A model generated the notes under the pieces. It had not been told where the DNA came from, made no database searches, and was given only the letters and a program-made list of their open reading frames with translations. The position numbers and the translations under genes are program-made. From Alcaligenes faecalis (GTDB lineage Bacteria > Pseudomonadota > Gammaproteobacteria > Burkholderiales > Burkholderiaceae_B): DNA of 64,000 bases. This document shows, piece after piece, positions 41,702-48,811 of the stretch. Position 1 is the stretch's first letter, and each line of letters opens with the position of its first letter. Location of the stretch: positions 2,459,095-2,523,094 of the forward strand of contig NZ_CP168006.1 in NCBI RefSeq assembly GCF_041521385.1. The letters are read 5' to 3'.

Positions 41702-42049
41702 TCAGGGACGCAACTCTTTGGCGCCGCGTTCGATCAACATGGCCGAAATTTCCTTGTTGCCATTGGCATTGGCACGCACCAGTGGCGAATAGCCCTCAAA
41801 ATCGCGGGCGTTAACATCGGCGCCATTGTCCAGGAGGAAGCGGGCGATTTCTTTGTTGCCGTTCATGCTGACCAGATGTAATGGGGTATAGCCATCCAGC
41901 TTGGCATTGACCAAGGCTTTGTCTTGTTGCATGGCAGTAATCACTTGCTCGGCTTGGCCGGCCCAAATCTGTTCGTACAGATTGGCGTTGGCGGCGTAGA
42001 CGGGGGCGGCAAGGCTCAGGGTCAGCAGGGCAGCAGAAATAAACTTCAT
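41702..42049 (-). CDS. Small exported ankyrin-repeat protein
   Basis: A 115-residue protein with a signal peptide (MKFISAALLTLSLAAPVYAA) and about two and a half ankyrin repeats: DGYTPLHLVSMNGNKEIARFLLDNGADVNARD, then FEGYSPLVRANANGNKEISAMLIERGA. A GGAG-like site precedes the ATG. Small periplasmic ankyrin proteins can protect catalases or act as TA-like partners, but nothing here indicates a partner. It is monocistronic, with an AT-rich upstream region (TGAATAATAGTTATTTTT). Confidence 0.9.
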   Translation of the reverse strand: MKFISAALLTLSLAAPVYAANANLYEQIWAGQAEQVITAMQQDKALVNAKLDGYTPLHLVSMNGNKEIARFLLDNGADVNARDFEGYSPLVRANANGNKEISAMLIERGAKELRP

Positions 42050-42162
42050 TTAATACTCCAAAAGCAGGTTTAAGTTTTTCGTTATGAATAATAGTTATTT
42101 TTGAAAACCGATTCTGTAATGGCTTGTTACTTCAAGAGCTTGAATCAAGGGTTGGCCGTGCG

Positions 42163-42834
42163 CTAGTGGGACAACAGTTCGGCTTGTTTCATGCAATAGG
42201 CGGTGCTGCAGATCACCAGGTTTTCATGGATTTTTTGTGCGGCCAGTTCCGGCAGGCCCTGCTCAAAGGCCTGGTAGATGCCTTGAGCGCGTTGCAAGGT
42301 TTCTCGACGGAAAAGAGGGTCTTGCAGGCAGGCGATACGAGCTTGATCGGCCCGGTCATGCAAACGCTCCATGGTATCGATGAGCTGCTTGTTGGGCACC
42401 ATATTGATCCAGGCACTACGAAACGACCAGTTGGCTTGAATGTTGTCCAGGGGGTCCCCTTGCTGATGCGTGGCTTCGATGCGCACCACTGCCTGCTCCA
42501 TGGCACGCAAGCCCACCGCACTTTGATGCTGACAGGCAAGGTGAGCGGCGGAAGGCTCCAATAGCAAGCGTACCGAGAAGATGTCTTCAATATCTTGCGG
42601 GGTGTAGATCTTAAGGACAAAGCCGCGTGAGGTGCTCTCGAGCACGCCCTCGTTTTTAAGCTGCAACAGGGCTTCGCGCACGGGCATGCGTGACACGTTC
42701 AGGCTGGCTGCAATTTCATTATCAACCAACCTGACATCAAAGCTGATCTTGCCCAGTGCAATGTCCTGGCGCAGCATGCCATAGACTTGCTCACGGATAT
42801 TGGGTTCGCGTTTTTTGTAGGGGGTAGCAGCCAT
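42163..42834 (-). CDS. GntR family regulator, FadR/FCD subfamily
   Basis: A 223-residue regulator. The start at ATG 42834 (MAATPYKKREPNIREQV) is the family-like opening; the long upstream open frame is antisense to the next LysR gene. The winged HTH includes VDNEIAASLNVSRMPVREALLQLKNEGVLE. The FCD ligand domain has DIFSVRLLLEPSAAHLA and the conserved His residues HQQGDPLD and ENLVICSTAYC. It probably controls nearby carboxylate catabolism. A candidate autoregulatory operator GGTAT-AGG-ATACC lies at 42876-42888. Confidence 0.9.
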   Translation of the reverse strand: MAATPYKKREPNIREQVYGMLRQDIALGKISFDVRLVDNEIAASLNVSRMPVREALLQLKNEGVLESTSRGFVLKIYTPQDIEDIFSVRLLLEPSAAHLACQHQSAVGLRAMEQAVVRIEATHQQGDPLDNIQANWSFRSAWINMVPNKQLIDTMERLHDRADQARIACLQDPLFRRETLQRAQGIYQAFEQGLPELAAQKIHENLVICSTAYCMKQAELLSH

Positions 42835-42875
42835 AAACTCGTCCGGCGTCTGGCGCACGGCAAAACTCTGAAAGG

Positions 42876-42888
42876 GGTATAGGATACC
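42876..42888. promoter_or_regulatory. Candidate GntR operator
   Basis: GGTAT AGG ATACC is a perfect 5-bp inverted repeat with a 3-base spacer, about 40 bases upstream of the gntR start. It resembles the TATAC-containing sites of FadR-type GntR proteins. No experiment or alignment supports it. Confidence 0.35.
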
Positions 42889-43092
42889 AAGTAAGCATGA
42901 AGGGTTGCGGCGTTTTGTGCCAGGATGGGATGGGTCGAAGCCGTCTGGCCTGAGTGGCTGAAAAGGATTGCTCTGGCGGCGTGGTCGTGCGATGTCTCCT
43001 GTATGGGCAAGACTCTGGGCAAACCGCTTCACAGGCTGACTTGCCGCATAATAGGTGTTTTTCAACTCAGCACGCACCAGAGGGGGCAATTG

Positions 43093-43977
43093 ATGCGGTG
43101 GCGGCATGTAGAAATTTTTGATGCGATCTGCCGCGGAGGCTCTTTGACGCAGGCCGCGCAGTTGCTGCATATCTCTCAGCCTGCGGCCAGCAAAATGTTG
43201 GCGACGGCAGAAATGCAGCTGGGCTTTCGATTGTTTGATCGTGTGCGTGGTCGCCTGATCCCTACGCGTGAGGCCAGCATTCTGGCCCCCTACGTTGCGC
43301 GCCTGCATCAGAATCTGGATGACGTCAGCCGACTGGCGCGCAATCTGCGCTCTCACCACGAAGGCTTGTGGCGTATTGGCAGCAGTCCGGCTTTTGGTCT
43401 GGAGTTATTGCCGGTGGCCTTGAGTCGCTGTCGTCAGTCCCACCCGGCCATGAGTTTCGAGCTGCGTACTCACCATAGCGGGGAGCTATTGCAAGCTCTG
43501 GAAACACGCGACCTGGATATGGTGATGAGCTTTGATCAGGGCGAGTCTTCCGGTGTCCAACAGCAGGTGCTGGCTCATACCGAACTGGTACATGTCACCT
43601 TGCCGGGCGTTGCGCCTTTGCGCCATTGGGAGCAGATGGCCGAGCGCGCCTTTATCGCTTTAGACGCTCATGATCCTGTGGGCGCGATGGTTGAGGGCCT
43701 GCTGCAACGTTATGTTCCCGATGTGGCCCCCTTTATGCGTGTACAGACCCATTACGTGGCTTGCAGCCTGGTGGTACAGCAAGTTGGGGAGGCCCTGGTG
43801 GATCTGGTCACAGCCCGAGCCATGCAAGGCCGAGGCCTTGCCATACACCGCTTGCCCGAGCCTTTGCCGATTCCGGTCAGCATTTTGACGGCCCATGATG
43901 ATGCGGGTTCTGGCTCGCGTGAACGCGTGCTGGATCATATCCGGCAGGCTCTGCTGGAATGTCGTTTTCCGGATTGA
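43093..43977 (+). CDS. LysR family transcriptional regulator
   Basis: A 294-residue regulator starting at ATG 43093 behind GAGGGGGCAATTG. The HTH region reads IFDAICRGGSLTQAAQLLHISQPAASKMLATAE. The effector domain starts near residue 90 (HEGLWRIGSSPAFGLELLP). It is divergent from the GntR gene and precedes a DadA-like gene in the same direction. A perfect palindrome (43992-44010) follows immediately, so it may regulate the dehydrogenase downstream. Confidence 0.92.
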   Translation: MRWRHVEIFDAICRGGSLTQAAQLLHISQPAASKMLATAEMQLGFRLFDRVRGRLIPTREASILAPYVARLHQNLDDVSRLARNLRSHHEGLWRIGSSPAFGLELLPVALSRCRQSHPAMSFELRTHHSGELLQALETRDLDMVMSFDQGESSGVQQQVLAHTELVHVTLPGVAPLRHWEQMAERAFIALDAHDPVGAMVEGLLQRYVPDVAPFMRVQTHYVACSLVVQQVGEALVDLVTARAMQGRGLAIHRLPEPLPIPVSILTAHDDAGSGSRERVLDHIRQALLECRFPD

Positions 43978-43991
43978 GTGAAATCTTGATT

Positions 43992-44010
43992 CCATAACCC
44001 TGGGTTATGG
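43992..44010. promoter_or_regulatory. 19-base perfect palindrome, candidate LysR operator
   Basis: CCATAACCC T GGGTTATGG reads as a 9-bp inverted repeat around a single T. It contains a T-N11-A pattern (ATAACCCTGGGTTAT) and lies 74 bases upstream of the DadA-like start. There is no T-tail, so a terminator is less likely. Confidence 0.45.
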
Positions 44011-44043
44011 AGCGTGCCAACTATTCATTGGTGTTCTGTCGCA

Positions 44044-44076
44044 CCCCCAAAGACAATAGAGACCAGTTATTGGGGG
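44044..44076 (+). promoter_or_regulatory. 5'-UTR hairpin that covers the dadA-like ribosome site
   Basis: CCCCCAA (44044-44050) pairs with TTGGGGG (44070-44076). The latter supplies the purine-rich ribosome-binding stretch before ATG 44084, so the stem could mask it. Confidence 0.35.
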
Positions 44077-44083
44077 TATTTCC

Positions 44084-45331
44084 ATGCATGTATGTATTAT
44101 CGGTGCTGGCGTCATTGGGATGAGCACCGCATTTATGTTGCGCCAGAAAGGGGTGAAGGTCACGGTACTGGAGGCGGGTTCGCAAGTGGCCGGACAAACC
44201 AGCTTTGCCAATGGTGGACAACTGAGCTACAGCTACGTGGCCCCCCTGGCTGATCCGGGCGTGTTCAAGGATTTGCCTCGCTGGTTATTGAAGAACGACT
44301 CGCCACTGCGTTTCAAACCGGCGCTTAGCCTGCAGCAATGGCGCTGGCTGCTGCATTTTCTGAAAGCCTGCCGGAGCGATGTGGTGCGTCGTACCACCGC
44401 GCAGATGCTGACCTTGTCCTATCTGAGCCGTGACATTCTGCACGACTGGCAAGAGCGTTTCAATCTGGACTTTGCCCATCAAAACAATGGCAAGCTGATT
44501 GTGTTTCGCAGTCCTGGCCCGTTCCAGCATGCGCGTGAGCAGGCGCAATTGCAGGCGGATATGGGATCTTCGCAGCAAGTGCTGGAAGCGGCTCAAGTGT
44601 TGGAGCTGGAGCCTTCTTTGCAAGCTTTGGGTTCGCGCTTGCAGGGTGCGATTTACACGCCTAGCGAAGAGGCGGGCGACGCTTATCTGTTTTCCGTGGC
44701 CTTGCACGAGCGCATGCAAAACGACAGCGACTATCAGCTGAAACTGAATACGCCGGTGCAGCGCTTTGTAATGGAAGGGCGCGATATCCGTGCCGTACAA
44801 ACGGCAGACGGCGAGATACAGGCGGATCACTTTGTGGTAGCCAGCGGTATGGGTACGGTGCCTTTGCTGCGTCAGCTGGGTGGCCGCCCTCTGATCTACC
44901 CGCTGAAGGGCTACAGCTTGAGCCTGCCGCTGGAAGGTTTGAGTCAAGCCGTGCCGGCTATCAGCGTGACCGACTATGAACAGCGCATTGTGTATGCCCG
45001 TTTGGGTGAAGTGCTGCGTATGGCGGCAATGGTGGATATCGGTTTTGATGGGCTGGATATTCCTGCTGGTCGTATGGCGACCTTGAAGCAGCAGGTGAAA
45101 GATCTATTCCCCGCTTTGCCGTTGGAGCAGGCGCAGACCTGGGCGGGTTTGCGCCCTGCGACACCTTCGGGCAAGCCGGTTGTGGGGGCCAGCAAGCTGG
45201 CCGGTCGCTTGTGGGTGAATGCAGGTCACGGCGCATTGGGCTTTACCTTGGCTTGCGGTAGCGCAGCGATTTTGGCGGCTCACCTGACGGGCGAGGCTGC
45301 GCCTATTGATGACGCTCCATTTCGTCCTTAG
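44084..45331 (+). CDS. dadA: D-amino-acid dehydrogenase-like FAD oxidoreductase (DadA family)
   Basis: A 415-residue flavoenzyme. GAGVIGMSTAFMLRQKGVKVTVLEA (from about residue 7) is the FAD-binding GxGxxG fold; QTSFANGGQLSYSYVAPLADPG is the characteristic DadA segment. The C-terminal LWVNAGHGALGFTLACGSA closes the FAD domain. DadA-type enzymes oxidise D-alanine and other D-amino acids to 2-oxo acids, feeding electrons to the respiratory chain. No dadX racemase is adjacent. The gene may be a paralogue with another substrate (the symbol is by family, not proven). Confidence 0.85.
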   Translation: MHVCIIGAGVIGMSTAFMLRQKGVKVTVLEAGSQVAGQTSFANGGQLSYSYVAPLADPGVFKDLPRWLLKNDSPLRFKPALSLQQWRWLLHFLKACRSDVVRRTTAQMLTLSYLSRDILHDWQERFNLDFAHQNNGKLIVFRSPGPFQHAREQAQLQADMGSSQQVLEAAQVLELEPSLQALGSRLQGAIYTPSEEAGDAYLFSVALHERMQNDSDYQLKLNTPVQRFVMEGRDIRAVQTADGEIQADHFVVASGMGTVPLLRQLGGRPLIYPLKGYSLSLPLEGLSQAVPAISVTDYEQRIVYARLGEVLRMAAMVDIGFDGLDIPAGRMATLKQQVKDLFPALPLEQAQTWAGLRPATPSGKPVVGASKLAGRLWVNAGHGALGFTLACGSAAILAAHLTGEAAPIDDAPFRP

Positions 45332-45477
45332 ACCTTGAAGCGGATGATGGGTACGCGGCAATCAATTGTCCGTGGCCGGTCATGGGTTTACGGTAGCAGG
45401 GCGTGGTATTGAATGTTTGGCGCTGGGTAATTGGCCGCTAGTAATCAGTAGCGATGATTGCGCACCAGTAGATGGAG

Positions 45478-45514
45478 ATGGGCAAGTTTTCCCTTGGAAG
45501 CTTGCCCATTTTTC
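45478..45514 (+). terminator. Terminator after the dadA-like gene
   Basis: ATGGGCAAG (45478-45486) pairs with CTTGCCCAT (45501-45509), followed by TTTTTC. Confidence 0.82.
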
Positions 45515-45533
45515 ATGTGTTACGTATTTGTTT

Positions 45534-46544
45534 TTAGACGGTTGCCCGCAAAACTGGCGTCGCTTTGAAGCCCGCCGTCAGCAACAGGGATAGCCCATAA
45601 ATGGCTACCGCCAGCACCGGAATCGACCACAGCGCATTGAAATCCAGTGCCGTGAACAGGTAGCGGTACATCAGGTCGATCAGCCAGGGGTGGATCAAAT
45701 ACACCCCCAAGGTCAGCTCCGCCAGATGGGCACTGATACGCGAGTTGATCAAAGGCTGGTTCCAGTCACGCAGCAGCAGAATCAGCGCGATGGACATGGG
45801 GATGACGGTGATGCTTAAGTAATCATAAAAGTACGCACCTGTTTGCCGATCGTGTGTGATTGCCAGCGTATAAAAGCCCCAGGCTGTCGCTGCGATACTG
45901 CTGAGTAGCACCGTCATAGTCAGCCAGCGGGGTACAGTGACAGGCACTTTACGCAGCAGATAACCCAGCAGGAAATAAGGTAGATAGGACAGGAACCAGG
46001 TAAAGAAGGGCGCAGAGTGAGTGTTCAGTTCCGGTTTGCTGAGGGTGCTGAGGGCAGACAGCACAAAGCTCGCCCCGGTCAACGCAGCCAGTTGCTTCAA
46101 ATTGGTGCTCTGAACCATACGCCGCAAAAAGGGCGTGAACAGGTACAGGAACACAATCATGTACAGAAACCAGAGGTGGAAGTAAGGCCGCCCTTGTAGC
46201 AGCCGTTCCAGATAGGGATAAGGGTCAGCGTCTGGCGCCCACCAATGCTGCTTGAAGGCTGTCCAGCCCAGGTAAAACGCGGTCCAGAACAGCAGCGGCA
46301 GCAAGACTCGCGATGCTCGCTTGCGATAGAACAGCTTCATGCCTTCCTGGGGACGGGGCTCCAGCAAGAGCGCACCGCTGACCATGACAAACACCGGTAC
46401 ACACCAGCGGGTGGCAGCATCGTAGAGATTGCCACTCCACCAGTTGGCTGTGCCCAACTCGGCATTCAGGACGGCGTAGGCGGCGATATGCAGGCAAACG
46501 ACAGAGAAAATCGCCACAATCCGTGCATTGCTGATCCAGTGCAT
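45534..46544 (-). CDS. Acyltransferase-3 family membrane protein
   Basis: A 336-residue membrane enzyme with about 9-10 hydrophobic segments. RIVAIFSVVCLHIAAYAVL carries the motif His near the N-terminus. Further markers are VFVMVSGALLLEP, FYRKRASRVLLPLLFWTAFYL and PYFHLWFLYMIVFLYLFTPFLRR. Acyltransferase-3 proteins O-acylate polysaccharides, peptidoglycan or lipids. No polysaccharide locus is adjacent, so the target is unknown. A typical ribosome site is missing. A terminator-like hairpin lies just before the start on this strand (46555-46601). Confidence 0.9.
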   Translation of the reverse strand: MHWISNARIVAIFSVVCLHIAAYAVLNAELGTANWWSGNLYDAATRWCVPVFVMVSGALLLEPRPQEGMKLFYRKRASRVLLPLLFWTAFYLGWTAFKQHWWAPDADPYPYLERLLQGRPYFHLWFLYMIVFLYLFTPFLRRMVQSTNLKQLAALTGASFVLSALSTLSKPELNTHSAPFFTWFLSYLPYFLLGYLLRKVPVTVPRWLTMTVLLSSIAATAWGFYTLAITHDRQTGAYFYDYLSITVIPMSIALILLLRDWNQPLINSRISAHLAELTLGVYLIHPWLIDLMYRYLFTALDFNALWSIPVLAVAIYGLSLLLTAGFKATPVLRATV

Positions 46545-46554
46545 GAAAAGACAT

Positions 46555-46601
46555 AAAAAATCAGAAACCTCCCTATCCTATCGAGCAGACGTTTCTGATT
46601 T
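46555..46601 (-). promoter_or_regulatory. Terminator-like hairpin in the leader of the acyltransferase gene
   Basis: On the minus strand AAATCAGAAAC (46601-46591) pairs with GTTTCTGATTT (46568-46558) and runs into a T6 tract. It ends about 10 bases before the acyltransferase ATG. No minus-strand gene lies upstream that would need a terminator, so an attenuator or an element insulating the gene is possible. Confidence 0.55.
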
Positions 46602-46823
46602 GTCCCCCAAATACGGGATTTAGCGTCCAGTTTTGTCTGGATGTGACGGCATTGCGGGAGGTTTTTTGCACATGCAGGCTGGATGAAATTATCCTGCTCC
46701 CTGTCGAGAGGGACCGCAAAAGGGTGTATAAATTACCAGCGTTATACGGTTAAATAGCAGGCTTAGTCAGCCAGACCCGCCAGGGCATTCCTGAGTGGGC
46801 AGAGCTGAGTAGGAGTACGGTGG

Positions 46824-48191
46824 ATGGAGCTGGATTTGAGCGGGTTGGATGTGCTGATTGTCCTGGTCGCTTTGGCACTGGGCTTGCTGATCGGGTTGTG
46901 GCTGCGGGCGCGCATGCGTGCGCCTGTCGAGCAGGCTTTGGAAGATCGTTGCGCTCGTCTGGAACAAGACCTGGCCCATGCGCAGGCGCAGGCTCAGGAC
47001 GCGCAGGATAGGGCGGTGGAGCTGGATAAAGAGCTGGTACGCCGCGACGCCCAGTTGCAGGCTCAGCAGATGCGCAATCAGGCCATACAAGAGGACTTGG
47101 AGCATAGCCGCGAACAAATGCGCTTGCAGTTCGAGTCCCTGGCCCAGCAGATCCTAGAGGCCAAAGGGCAGACGCTGCGGCAGGATAGCCAACGTACCCT
47201 GGATGAAATGCTACGACCGTTCCGGGAGCAATTGGCAGGTTTCCAATTGCGCGTGAATCAAGTACATGATGAATCCGTTAAAGGCCAGACCGCCTTGAAT
47301 CTGGAACTGCAACGCATGCAGGAAATGGGCCTGCGCATGAGCGCCGAGGCCCATTCCCTGGCGGTGGCGCTGAAGGGGGATAAAAAGACCACCGGCAACT
47401 GGGGCGAAACCCAGTTGGAAAAAACGCTGGAAGTGGCCGGTTTGGTACGAGGTGTCCATTTCGACACACAATGGCAGGCCCGCGACGAGCAAGGCCGCCT
47501 GCGATACCCCGACTTCGTGGTGCACTTGCCGCAGGACAAGCATCTGGTGCTCGATTGCAAAGTGTCCCTGGTGGACTACGACCGCGCCATTCGCGCCCAG
47601 ACGGACGAAGAACGTCAACAAAGCCTGCAAGCGCATGTGCAGGCGCTGCGCAATCATATTGATGATCTGGCCTCCAAGGATTACAGCGCCTTGGCAGGCT
47701 TGAACAGCCCCGGCTTCGTGTTTATGTACGTGCCTATCGAGGCGGCGTATATGCAGGCTCTACAGCAACAGCATGGCCTGTTCGACTACGGCCTGGGCAA
47801 GAATGTTCTGATGGTCTCGCATACGACCCTGCTGCCTATTTTGCGTACCGTCGCCAATATCTGGATGATGGTGCGTAGCAATGAGCAGGCCCATGAGCTT
47901 AGCCAACGCGCGGGCGATATCTATAACCAGGTCTCTATTCTGGCCGAGCGCCTGAAAAAACTGGGCGAAACCTTGGGACAGGCGGGCAAGCACTACAACA
48001 GCACGGTGACAGCATTGGCTGGTCAGCAGGGCTTGTACGGTAAAGTCAGCCGCTTCGCTGAATTATCGGCCAGAGCCAAGCGTACCCAGCCGGGGATCGA
48101 ACCCTTGCATACCGATATAGAGCACGAGCGTCTGGATTGGGTCTTGCCGGAAGAGGCAGAGCTGGCTCAGGACAAAGAGCCAGATACCTAA
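46824..48191 (+). CDS. rmuC: DNA recombination protein RmuC
   Basis: A 455-residue protein with an N-terminal membrane helix (VLIVLVALALGLLIGLWLR), a long coiled coil (about residues 40-170, Gln/Glu/Ala-rich) and the PD-(D/E)XK-like RmuC domain: GNWGETQLEKTLEVAGLVRGVHF, DFVVHLPQDKHLVLDCKVSL (catalytic Asp and Lys), FMYVPIEAAYMQAL. RmuC limits inversions at short repeats. It is monocistronic; start ATG 46824 is supported by GGTGG upstream. Confidence 0.94.
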   Translation: MELDLSGLDVLIVLVALALGLLIGLWLRARMRAPVEQALEDRCARLEQDLAHAQAQAQDAQDRAVELDKELVRRDAQLQAQQMRNQAIQEDLEHSREQMRLQFESLAQQILEAKGQTLRQDSQRTLDEMLRPFREQLAGFQLRVNQVHDESVKGQTALNLELQRMQEMGLRMSAEAHSLAVALKGDKKTTGNWGETQLEKTLEVAGLVRGVHFDTQWQARDEQGRLRYPDFVVHLPQDKHLVLDCKVSLVDYDRAIRAQTDEERQQSLQAHVQALRNHIDDLASKDYSALAGLNSPGFVFMYVPIEAAYMQALQQQHGLFDYGLGKNVLMVSHTTLLPILRTVANIWMMVRSNEQAHELSQRAGDIYNQVSILAERLKKLGETLGQAGKHYNSTVTALAGQQGLYGKVSRFAELSARAKRTQPGIEPLHTDIEHERLDWVLPEEAELAQDKEPDT

Positions 48192-48294
48192 TCTGGAGCA
48201 GGCTTGAGGATAGATTGCAGGCTGAAAAAGCACATGGCGTCCGAGTACGCCGTGCAGCTCACATCGATTTATTGTTTATTCCGCGCGTCGTCGC

Positions 48295-48579
48295 TCAGGC
48301 ATGAGCAGGTCCATGAAAGGACACGACTTTGGGCCTTGGCTTTTGCTCTGCCTGCCAAAGATCGTAGTGGGACTGCATGTTGATCCACATTTCAGCACTG
48401 GTTCCAAGGGCGTCGCGCAGGCGTAAGGCCATGTCTGCCGAAATACCGGCAGAACCATTGAGAATGCGCGATAAGGCTGCACGCGTTACGCCAAGGCGGG
48501 ATGCCGCCTCAGTGACACTGAGTTCGCCCAAGTATTCCCGCAAGACTGGGCCGGGGTGGGATGGGTTGTGCATACGCAT
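48295..48579 (-). CDS. higA: HigA-type antitoxin
   Basis: A 94-residue HTH protein: MRMHNPSHPGPVLREYLGEL followed by SVTEAASRLGVTRAALSRILNGSAGISADMALRLRDALGT and the C-terminal MWINMQSHYDLWQAEQ, all canonical HigA. It normally neutralises the HigB mRNase encoded just upstream and represses its own operon. Here the upstream higB has lost its start (48589-48792), so this antitoxin seems to be orphaned. Confidence 0.93.
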   Translation of the reverse strand: MRMHNPSHPGPVLREYLGELSVTEAASRLGVTRAALSRILNGSAGISADMALRLRDALGTSAEMWINMQSHYDLWQAEQKPRPKVVSFHGPAHA

Positions 48580-48588
48580 AATGTTTTC

Positions 48589-48792
48589 CTAGTGATAGTC
48601 CTGGTAGTCCACCAAAACAGCGTCTTCGCCTTCAAAGTAAAAGGTTAGACGCCAGTTTCCGCTAACCGATATTGTGTAGTGATCTTGTACAGATTGGCCT
48701 TTGGGGTTTTTGCCAGATAACTTGTGGAGCTTCCATCCGGGGGCGTTCATATCTTCCGCTTGAGTAGCAGAGTGCAGGGCCGTTAACTGAAT
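48589..48792 (-). pseudogene. higB: 5'-truncated HigB toxin
   Basis: The minus strand encodes ALHSATQAEDMNAPGWKLHK, then SVSGNWRLTFYFEGEDAVLVDYQDYH and a TAG at 48589, the C-terminal two thirds of a HigB toxin. Homology begins near 48792. Immediately upstream is an in-frame TAA (48793-48795), so the first roughly 30 residues including the start are missing. The first internal ATG (48750) would give only 53 residues. It lies 9 bases from higA. The break adjoins the 3' end of the GGDEF/EAL gene, suggesting a deletion or rearrangement there. Confidence 0.8.
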
Positions 48793-48811
48793 TTAGTGCG
48801 GTCGATGGCTG

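Noticed and set aside
42835..43359. N-terminal extension of the GntR regulator
   Set aside because: The extension is antisense to the LysR start region and lacks family similarity; MAATPYKK at 42834 is the natural start.
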